The position numbers and the translations under genes were made by a program. Below, piece after piece: positions 16,172 to 22,979 of a stretch of 31,514 bases of DNA. Below the pieces are notes generated by a model. That model was not told the DNA's origin. It ran no database searches and saw nothing but the letters and a program-made list of their open reading frames with translations. The stretch is from CAZHOV01 sp964534315 (GTDB taxonomy: Bacteria; Bacteroidota; Bacteroidia; Chitinophagales; Saprospiraceae), in contig CAZHOV010000055.1 of NCBI GenBank assembly GCA_964534315.1, positions 1 to 31,514 of the forward strand, written 5' to 3'. Within the stretch, counting starts at the first letter, position 1; every line of letters begins with the position of its first letter.

Positions 16172-17027
16172 ATGAAAAAACTGTATTGCTCTGTTCTTTT
16201 TTGCGCGCTGGTTTTTTTGAGTTTTGGTCAATCCAAAGAACCTTTTATACTATATAATGCTAAAGGCAAAAAGGTATCTTACAAGAAGATGATGAAAGGA
16301 CTCCAGGATGCCGATGTGATCCTCTTTGGAGAATTGCATAACAACCCGATCACTCATTGGTTGCAATATGAGGTGACAAATGATCTGGCTGGTGAAAAAG
16401 ATCTTGTTCTTGGAGCAGAAATGATCGAAGCGGATAATCAGGATGAACTGGATCTATACCTCGCTGGCGAGATCAATTATGGTGAGTTAGATTCTATGGC
16501 GCGCCTATGGCCCAACTACAAAACGGACTATGCCCCGTTGGTCGAGATCGCGAAATCCAACAAGGTTCCTTTCATAGGCACCAATATCCCAAGAAGATAT
16601 GCCAGTCAGGTCTTTTATGAAGGATTCGAAGCACTGGAAACCCTGCCGGCTGAAGAAAAGGCCTGGATTGCCCCCCTTCCTATCGCCTATGACCCCGAAC
16701 TACCGGGCTATAAAGCCATGCTGGAAATGGCGATGGGCGGCCACGGAGGAGAGAATTTTCCAAAGGCCCAAGCTATCAAAGATGCCACAATGGCCCATTT
16801 TATTCTGGAAAACGTTAAAGAAGGAAGCACCTTTATCCACTACAACGGCGCCTACCATTCTGATAATTATGAAGGAATATTATGGTATTTGAAAAAAGGA
16901 AAAGAGGAGCTAACTTATAAGACGATCACTACCGTCTTGCAGGCCGATGTGTCAAAATTATCAGCGGAATACCTTAATCGCGCCGATTTTATTATCTGCG
17001 TTGATGAGAATATGACGACGACATATT

Positions 17028-17029
<2 letters not shown>
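16172..17029 (+). CDS. ChaN-like heme-binding family protein (DUF399)
   Basis: A 285-residue protein starting MKKLYCSVLFCALVFLSFGQ, a Sec signal peptide. The frame is open for 20 codons upstream but the signal peptide fixes this start. Conserved family elements are DADVILFGELHNNPITHW (E54, H56, H62), VLGAEMIEADNQ, NIPRRYASQVF and IHYNGAYHSDNYEGI. These match the ChaN / heme-cofactor-binding (Tiki-like) domain, found in periplasmic or outer-membrane heme and iron uptake proteins and in related metalloprotease-like folds. Here it lacks a lipobox. It is divergent from dps, a plausible iron/heme connection. Its TAA stop is already inside the first unit of a long heptamer array. Confidence 0.8.
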
Positions 17030-17426
<397 letters not shown>

Positions 17427-17429
17427 AAG

Positions 17430-17600
17430 GCTATCACCGGCTAAAGCTTGGCCCAAAATGAAAGCTACCTGGCAAGAACACAATTGTCAACCCGCCATTT
17501 TAATGGTGGGGCAAACCAAATGAAATTCTCGTGACTACGTCACTAATGGAATACGTTAAGGCTTTTGATTTCCAGGGCTTTACAGAAAAGGTAGATATTA
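17430..17600. other. Unique spacer between heptamer arrays
   Basis: About 170 bp of non-repetitive sequence separating the long array from the inverted heptamer hairpin. It holds a 9-bp imperfect hairpin (CCCGCCATT, TT, AATGGTGGG; 17491-17510) and a short dyad GTGAC-tac-GTCAC (17531-17543). Two tiny plus-strand ORFs (from ATG 17459 and 17547) are too short to support. No gene is recognised. Confidence 0.5.
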
Positions 17601-17672
17601 GTATGAAGTATGAAATATGAAGTATGAATTTTCATACTTCATATTTCATACTTCATATTTCATATTTCATAA
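17601..17672. repeat. Inverted heptamer hairpin after the S46 gene
   Basis: Four units of GTATGAA type (17601-17628), two bases, then six units of TTCATAY type (17631-17672) in opposite orientation. The arms pair perfectly for 27 bp (17602-17628 with 17631-17657). It uses the same heptamer as the long array and ends one base before the stop codon of the S46 peptidase gene, so it could serve as that gene's terminator. Confidence 0.85.
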
Positions 17673-17673
17673 T

Positions 17674-19746
17674 TTATTTACTCATTTCCTTAAGTATCCT
17701 ATCCGCCTTATAAATATACTTAAGGCCGGCAACTAGTCCTCCCGCATGGACGCCGACCGTACGGTTGACTTCCTTATCGAAGATAAAATTGCCAGGTAGT
17801 GATTCGATGTTGCCATCGAAAGCAAGGCCGATCAATTCGCCTTTTGTATTAATGATCGGGCTACCCGAGCTTCCGCCGGTAATGTCGCAGGTGGAAACGA
17901 AATTGAGCGGTTCATTGAGCATTTCCATTGGAGGATTTAGCCATTTTTCAGGTAACGCCCAGTAGCCTGTCTTGTCATGTGAATAGTAACGATCATACAA
18001 GCCGAAGAAAGTGGTGTTTACCGGAGCTTTGGTACCGTTATACTCATAATCTTTGGCAACACCGTCAGACAGACGAAGGGTAGAAGAGGCATCCGGAGGA
18101 ATAGAGATTCCATAAATATCGAAAATAGACTTGGAGATTTTACCCTGAAGTACCTGTATCGTACCTGATTTAGCCTGGATAGCCATCACTGCTTCTCTGA
18201 ATTCCGGAATTGCGGTCATGCTGAATTGAATGAACGGATCTTTGGAATCCATGAGCTTTTCCTGCTTTCCGGTAAGGATTTTTTCCAGTTTCTTTTCTTT
18301 GGTAAACTTCGTTTTTCCGACAATCTCTTCTGCGGCTACATCAGGAGAGCGACCGTCCAAAATGATATCGACATAGGTGTCGCCCGAGTCCTGAAACAGC
18401 TTTAATTCATTTAGTACTGCTTTAAAATACTTCATTTGCTCCGGATCTTCCAGCGCTGAAGCGGTCTCTTTGATCTGGTTGAGTTTGCCGGCGAGTTCCT
18501 CCGTTGTTGAGCCTCCCGCTCGGCCTTGAACATAGCCGTATACCTGATGCGCCAGCCCTATGATCTGACCATTGAATGGAGAAGGAGAGAGGAGCGTTTG
18601 CTCCGGATTGTAGGGACTGAGCTGCGTATATATTTCAGCCATTTCTTCCCAAGGGTCTTCTCCATTCTTCACCATGGGTGATTTTGCCTTTATTTCCTGT
18701 TCCAGTTTGTATTTTTTACCCATCAAGGTGGGATCGTTCAGCCCTGCTAGCGTACCTGCAAAGGATTTTTCTCCATTAGAAAAGTTGAAGATTTGTTCTA
18801 GTAAATTGGGATCCGGATTGGCATCGTATTTTTCCTGCCAGATCTGGATTCTGTCTCTCAACCACTTCACCAGTACTTTGTAGCGGTAATCGCGGTCGTA
18901 CTCCAGTTGGGCCATGGTGCGGTAGCGTTCCGTTGAACCGGGATAACCCACGGCAAAGATCAATTCACCTTCAGCTGGTCCTTCAGCATTGACGGGAAAA
19001 TAAAATTCGGACGAGTTGACAGGCTTACCGTCTTCATAGGCTCTCCATAGGGTAAAATCTAAATTGTATCGGGGGTAGGTAAAGTTATCGGCATCTCCTC
19101 CGAAGTATCCAATTTGAAGTTCAGGAATCAGGACAAGTCGAATATCATCGTAGCGCTTGTGTCCGTAAAGAGAGAATTTTCCGCCATTGTAATAGGTAGC
19201 CACTTCTAATTCCAATCCCTTCCAGCCGTCCATATCGCGGTATTTTTCTTTAGCAGCGCTGAAAGCTTCCTGACGCAAGCCCATGCGCTCCTCATCTGTT
19301 TCCGCCTTTTTGGTGAAATCCTCAACAAAATCGGTTATATCCGCAATCATTCTTAATTGTCTAACATAAAGCCCCTCCACTCTGCGCTCTTCACTTCTGG
19401 TTGCTGCATAAAAACCTTCTTCATCAAAATTTTCTCCTTCTTGCATCACCTGGCCTACTTCCCCTCTGGAGCAGTGATGATTAGTCAGGATCAAACCTTC
19501 AGGAGAAATAAAGGAAGCAGAGCAAAAATTGGCGAACTGTACAGCAGAGATCCGGGTTTTATCAAACCATTCTTCTCCGGCATTAAAATTATAAGTATTC
19601 TTTAAATAGTCTTTGGGGGCGTGCTCAAAGGTCCACATCTGGCCAAAGTCAAAGCGACTGACTTCAACATCGGTATTGTAAATATTCTGAGCAGCAAGTG
19701 TAAAAGAAAGGAATAGAAACATTCCCGCAAGCAATAGATTTTTCAT
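17674..19746 (-). CDS. S46 family dipeptidyl-peptidase, DPP7-like
   Basis: A 690-residue protein with a Sec signal peptide (cut near LAAQ). The chymotrypsin-like S46 triad is visible: His in TNHHC (H91), Asp in PRYNLDFTLWR (D230) and Ser in TGGSSGSP (S627). Length fits the family (about 700). The residue 18 positions after the catalytic serine is glycine (G645, in AFDGN). In DPP7-type enzymes this S1 position is Gly, preferring hydrophobic P1 residues, whereas DPP11 has Arg for Asp/Glu, so DPP7-like specificity is inferred. These enzymes cut dipeptides from peptide N-termini in the periplasm of asaccharolytic Bacteroidota. It lies 209 bp downstream of merC on the same strand; that gap (19747-19955) shows no clear terminator or other gene. 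Confidence 0.9.
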   Translation of the reverse strand: MKNLLLAGMFLFLSFTLAAQNIYNTDVEVSRFDFGQMWTFEHAPKDYLKNTYNFNAGEEWFDKTRISAVQFANFCSASFISPEGLILTNHHCSRGEVGQVMQEGENFDEEGFYAATRSEERRVEGLYVRQLRMIADITDFVEDFTKKAETDEERMGLRQEAFSAAKEKYRDMDGWKGLELEVATYYNGGKFSLYGHKRYDDIRLVLIPELQIGYFGGDADNFTYPRYNLDFTLWRAYEDGKPVNSSEFYFPVNAEGPAEGELIFAVGYPGSTERYRTMAQLEYDRDYRYKVLVKWLRDRIQIWQEKYDANPDPNLLEQIFNFSNGEKSFAGTLAGLNDPTLMGKKYKLEQEIKAKSPMVKNGEDPWEEMAEIYTQLSPYNPEQTLLSPSPFNGQIIGLAHQVYGYVQGRAGGSTTEELAGKLNQIKETASALEDPEQMKYFKAVLNELKLFQDSGDTYVDIILDGRSPDVAAEEIVGKTKFTKEKKLEKILTGKQEKLMDSKDPFIQFSMTAIPEFREAVMAIQAKSGTIQVLQGKISKSIFDIYGISIPPDASSTLRLSDGVAKDYEYNGTKAPVNTTFFGLYDRYYSHDKTGYWALPEKWLNPPMEMLNEPLNFVSTCDITGGSSGSPIINTKGELIGLAFDGNIESLPGNFIFDKEVNRTVGVHAGGLVAGLKYIYKADRILKEMSK

Positions 19747-19955
19747 ATAGATTTAAAGTTTAATAAGTTGGAATGATATTAGTTTCTTAAAGATCACCTG
19801 GTCGTTTGCAATTAAAATGATAAACAGATAATCTTTCCGGTGAAAATAAAAGAAAAATTGAAAAGGAGAGGTAAGTAAATCGAAGTAAATGAACTGTTTG
19901 TCTATAAATCGATTAGTAAAGGTAAGTATTTTCCTTAAAAGTGTTCAGCAATCTT

Positions 19956-20357
19956 CTAATCTGCCGGGGCTACGTTACAAGCATTGCAATTGGTAAGCAT
20001 CCTCCAATTGACATAGTGGGCAAGCGCTATGATGAACCCTCCGGCTCCCATCAAAATATGAGAAGCCTCATGTCCGACCATTCTGCTGGCAATGATCACC
20101 ATGAAGCCCAGCAAAACAACCCATAACGCATTGGTTTTCCGGTGATGATTGAGATAACTGCTAAATAGCGACCAGCTGGCAATAATAACACTTATAATGA
20201 TAAAGACAATATCAAAAGCATGACTTCCCAACCACGACAACCCGCTCAACGCCCCTAAAGAAAGAATCAACGGTAACAATGCGCAGTGAATTGCGCAAAT
20301 GAGCGAAGCGGAAAAGCCTAAGAAATCTAAATTCAAGCCGAAAAAACGATTATTCAT
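19956..20357 (-). CDS. MerC domain membrane protein
   Basis: A 133-residue protein with four hydrophobic segments. The first holds the MerC signature SLICAIHCALLPL (C21, C25), and a second cysteine pair NCNAC lies near the C-terminus. MerC was first described as a mercury-uptake protein, but in Bacteroidota stand-alone MerC-domain genes without other mer genes are common, often near metal regulators, and are thought to act in metal (for example zinc) transport. No mer genes are nearby. A 15-bp palindrome overlaps its promoter, supporting metal-dependent repression (inference). It is divergent from the LDH-family gene. Confidence 0.85.
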   Translation of the reverse strand: MNNRFFGLNLDFLGFSASLICAIHCALLPLILSLGALSGLSWLGSHAFDIVFIIISVIIASWSLFSSYLNHHRKTNALWVVLLGFMVIIASRMVGHEASHILMGAGGFIIALAHYVNWRMLTNCNACNVAPAD

Positions 20358-20375
20358 AATTTATTTACTATTAAA

Positions 20376-20390
20376 TGCAACACAGTTGCA
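20376..20390. promoter_or_regulatory. Palindromic operator (Zur/Fur-like) before merC
   Basis: A perfect palindrome TGCAAC-aca-GTTGCA, 19 bases upstream of the MerC start and overlapping the downstream edge of its predicted -7 box. The placement suits a repressor site. The form is like binding sites of Fur-family regulators such as Zur; the assignment is inference because no fur/zur gene is in the window. Confidence 0.6.
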
Positions 20391-20419
20391 AAAATATAAA
20401 AATTAATCAGTAAACGCAA
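20389..20419 (-). promoter_or_regulatory. Promoter of merC
   Basis: On the minus strand TTG (20419-20417), exactly 20 nt, then TATTTTTG (20396-20389), matching the Bacteroidota TTG / TAnnTTTG consensus with the same spacing as the beta-barrel promoter at 993-1023. Confidence 0.6.
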
Positions 20420-20464
20420 ATCAAAGAAAATGGTTTATCTTATAAAAATAAACTTAAAAAAATT

Positions 20465-21382
20465 ATGGCAACACATTCAATAGGTATTATCGGAATGGGA
20501 TGGGTAGGCTCGAGCGTAGCGATCTCCACGTTACAGCGAGGACTTTGTCGGGAATTATTGCTTCACGACATCCGGGAAGGGATCGCAGAGGGGGAAGCAA
20601 TGGACCTCAATCATGGCTCTTCTTTTTTTGCAGCAGCCAATGTACGCGCTACTTCCATCGAGGAAATGGAGCATTGTAAAGCAATTATCATCACAGCAGG
20701 GCGGGGCGGAGCGCCCGGAGAAAGCCGGCTGGATCTGCTCAAGGAGAATATAAAAATTGCTGAAGAGATTTCATCAAAGTTAAAAAGATTTGAAGGAATA
20801 TTGATCGTAGTGGCCAATCCGGTTGATGTACTCACCTATTACTACCATCAGTTTACCGGCTTGCCCAAAGAACGGGTAATCGGAACAGGTACCATGTTGG
20901 ACACCTCCAGGTTGCGAAACTATGTTGGAAAAAAAGTTAGTGTCGATCCGCGTAGTATTCATGCCCACGTGATCGGAGAACACGGCGATTCGGAAGTTGT
21001 GCTGTGGTCAAGGGCTACGCTCGGGGGGATCCAATTGCGCAACTGGAAAACCTGGAAACCCGAATATGAACAAGAAATAGCGGAAACGGTCAGACGTGCA
21101 GCCTACGAAATTATCAAACGGAAAGGAGCTACCAACCACGCCATAGGCCTGGTCACGGCCACCTTGTTAAAATGGATCCTTCGCGGAGAACGGCGCCTGG
21201 TCAATATTTCCTCGGTCATGGATGGACCTTACGGCCTCGAAGGTGTCGCCCTATCCATACCAACCCTCATCTCTGAAAATGGAGTCGAAGAAGTACTCGA
21301 ACTCAGAATGAGCGAAACCGAACGCCAGCAATTCGAACACTCGGCAGCAGTCCTTAAAAAAGCGATCGGGGTAAAGCCATAA
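20465..21382 (+). CDS. L-lactate/malate dehydrogenase family protein with unusual specificity residue
   Basis: A 305-residue NAD-dependent 2-hydroxyacid dehydrogenase. GIIGMGWVGSS is the dinucleotide motif and D35 (LLHD) favours NAD over NADP. Catalytic residues are present: R88 in PGESRLDL, D146 and R149 in MLDTSRLRNYV, H173 in GEHGDSE. At the substrate-specificity position (Gln in lactate, Arg in malate dehydrogenases) the sequence reads GRGGAPGESR, placing Gly (G82) there, so neither substrate can be assigned. Overall features (GESRL, GEHGDSE) are closer to L-lactate dehydrogenase. It probably acts in the cytoplasm on a 2-oxo acid. It is divergent from merC, possibly sharing regulation. 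No hairpin follows the stop. Confidence 0.8.
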   Translation: MATHSIGIIGMGWVGSSVAISTLQRGLCRELLLHDIREGIAEGEAMDLNHGSSFFAAANVRATSIEEMEHCKAIIITAGRGGAPGESRLDLLKENIKIAEEISSKLKRFEGILIVVANPVDVLTYYYHQFTGLPKERVIGTGTMLDTSRLRNYVGKKVSVDPRSIHAHVIGEHGDSEVVLWSRATLGGIQLRNWKTWKPEYEQEIAETVRRAAYEIIKRKGATNHAIGLVTATLLKWILRGERRLVNISSVMDGPYGLEGVALSIPTLISENGVEEVLELRMSETERQQFEHSAAVLKKAIGVKP

Positions 21383-21400
21383 CTTTTTTGAGTAGAAAGT

Positions 21401-21574
21401 GGAAAGTGAAATTCTACTTTATGGGATAGTTCATATTGACCAGTCTCTTTAGTTATAAGTAATTGATAGTCATTTTTTTAATGCCAATTGACAGGATTAA
21501 ATAAAGAACGCCTCGCTAAGTCTCCCCCCTAGTGCTCTTGTCCTCTGGTCTTCTTGTCCTCTTGTCCTCAGGTC
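21401..21574. repeat. Composite 3'-end repeat module, copy 2
   Basis: A 22-bp segment starting GGAAAGTGAAATTC (21401-21422) differs from 1171-1192 by one base. After 91 unrelated bases comes CGCTAAGTCT plus a C tract (21514-21529), as at 1193-1209. Five 8-bp units CTCTTGTC / CTCTGGTC / TTCTTGTC / CTCAGGTC follow (21535-21574). The last octamer overlaps the TGA stop (21570-21568) of the His-rich lipoprotein gene, the same arrangement as at 1224. Confidence 0.8.
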
Positions 21575-22038
21575 GTCATCATCTCGTTACCCCGTTTCTC
21601 CATTTCTTTGATCGACTCCAGAAACACATTCTGGGCGTCCAGGATTTCCTGGTCGGTGAGTTGAGGATCGGGAGCATTATGGTGGTGGTGATGGCCGTCA
21701 TGGTCATGGCTGTGATCGTGCTCCAGGCCGGGAACTTCAATAAGATTTTCGCGCCAGTAGGCTAGATCAGTTTCCAGTTTTTCAACCTTTTCGACGAACG
21801 CTTTTTCTTCCTCGGTAAGGGCACGGCCCTGGACATTGATACTGTTCTTGCGTTGAACAAGCTGCTTGAGTGTGCTGGACACCTTCTTTTCGACTTCTAA
21901 TGCATTCAGGTGGACTTTTTTAGCTTCTTCTAAGGTCTTCGAAGATTCCGATTGCGTCGAAAGACAAGCCGTAACACCTGCCGAAATAAGCAACATGAGG
22001 AACAATATAAATAAGGATGTTTGTGCTATCTTTTTCAT
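21568..22038 (-). CDS. Lipoprotein with His-rich metal-binding stretch
   Basis: A 156-residue protein with an SPII signal (MKKIAQTSLFILFLMLLISA, lipobox GVTAC, C25). Residues 33-98 are strongly helical and probably coiled coil (TLEEAKKVHLNALEVEKKVS, ALTEEEKAFVEKVEKLETDL). Residues 107-120 are HDHSHDHDGHHHHH, a typical chelator of Zn, Ni or Cu, and a short helix follows. Its start lies three bases after the stop of the DtxR-family regulator gene, so the two form an operon and the protein is likely a metal buffer or sensor accessory at the periplasmic face. No named family recognised. Its stop lies in a short octamer repeat. Confidence 0.75.
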   Translation of the reverse strand: MKKIAQTSLFILFLMLLISAGVTACLSTQSESSKTLEEAKKVHLNALEVEKKVSSTLKQLVQRKNSINVQGRALTEEEKAFVEKVEKLETDLAYWRENLIEVPGLEHDHSHDHDGHHHHHNAPDPQLTDQEILDAQNVFLESIKEMEKRGNEMMTT

Positions 22039-22041
22039 AAT

Positions 22042-22710
22042 TTATTTAACAATTTTTTCAATAAAGATGTTCTCTGCAAATTTTTTAGATACCCAGGTTT
22101 TTTTTCCATCATAAGCGATAAAAATAGAACCGTCAAACGGCTGGATTTCCTCTACTTTTATTTCGCTACTCAGCTCAAGACCAATTTTGGAGACATATTT
22201 CAAAAATTCAACAGAACTATCCTTAACAGATACTAATTTGCAGTAATTGCCTTCTTGGAGTGTTGAGAGAGTCGTTTTTTCGGGGATTTCGTAGCTTCCT
22301 TCCGCATCGGGAATGATGGCTCCATGCGGATCTTTGCCAGGATGCCCCATGAATTTATCTAACTCTTCTATCAATTTTGGAGACTGTATGTGTTCGAGTT
22401 GTTCTGCCACTTCATGCACCTCATCCCAGGTGAAGTTCATATATTTATATAAAAAGGTTTCCCACAGGCGGTGTTTCCTGATTAGCTTGACAGCGATCTT
22501 TTCTCCCTTTTGGGTCATTTCCAGCTTACCGTATTTTTCATAGGCCACCAATTCCTTTTTTCGAAGTCTTTTTAGCATGCTATTGACCGATGCCGGCGAT
22601 ACCCCCAACTTGTCGGCCAGTTGGTTAGTGCCGGCCTTATTGTTGTCATTCTCAACAGTAAGGTGAAATAAAGCTTTTAAGTAGTCTTCTTCGTTCTTGG
22701 TTAATTTCAT
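22042..22710 (-). CDS. DtxR/MntR-family metal-dependent regulator
   Basis: A protein of 222 residues from MKLTKNEEDYLKALFHL. A start seven codons upstream (22731) is also in frame, but a -7 box TACCTTTG lies at 22750-22743, leaving almost no leader for that start. The winged helix-turn-helix is NQLADKLGVSPASVNSMLKRLRKKELV. The dimerisation and metal domain follows (RKHRLWETFLYKY, HEVAEQLEHIQSP, FMGHPGKDPHG), then a C-terminal FeoA/SH3-like domain (LQEGNYCKLVSVKDSSVEFL). Family members bind Mn, Fe or Zn and repress uptake genes. It is co-transcribed with the His-rich lipoprotein and divergent from the M1 peptidase gene. Which metal it senses cannot be told. Confidence 0.85.
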   Translation of the reverse strand: MKLTKNEEDYLKALFHLTVENDNNKAGTNQLADKLGVSPASVNSMLKRLRKKELVAYEKYGKLEMTQKGEKIAVKLIRKHRLWETFLYKYMNFTWDEVHEVAEQLEHIQSPKLIEELDKFMGHPGKDPHGAIIPDAEGSYEIPEKTTLSTLQEGNYCKLVSVKDSSVEFLKYVSKIGLELSSEIKVEEIQPFDGSIFIAYDGKKTWVSKKFAENIFIEKIVK

Positions 22711-22742
22711 AGAGAATAGGTTATCAGCCATTCATCTTGCTG

Positions 22743-22887
22743 CAAAGGTACTATCTTTCCAATAAAATTACCGGGTCAACCCAACTTATTTGATACAGGT
22801 TGCTTGTTCGTATTGCAATAGAATGTCTTCCCCGGGTCAATTCGAATCTTCAGTGATAAATGTCATAGATCTTTTGTAGGAGATCTT
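22743..22887. promoter_or_regulatory. Regulator/M1 intergenic region with paired direct repeats
   Basis: Between the divergent regulator and M1 genes lie a -7 box for the regulator (TACCTTTG, minus strand, 22750-22743), two copies of CCGGGTCAA 61 bp apart (22771-22779 and 22832-22840) and two copies of AGATCTT 14 bp apart (22867 and 22881). The direct repeats are candidate regulator sites. None matches a DtxR box that I know. Confidence 0.35.
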
Positions 22888-22979
22888 ATATCTTAAAAAA
22901 TGTTTTTTATTACAAAGAACATTCCCTCTCTATTTAGGTATATCCTGGCTATTTACTGAAAATACAAACTTATTTTTTT

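Noticed and set aside
19956..20357. Mercury resistance operon
   Set aside because: MerC stands alone, without merA, merT, merP or merR nearby.
22711..22731. Longer N-terminus of the DtxR-family regulator
   Set aside because: The perfect -7 box ends 12 bases upstream of 22731, leaving almost no leader; family proteins usually begin near MKLTKNEEDYL. Not fully excluded.
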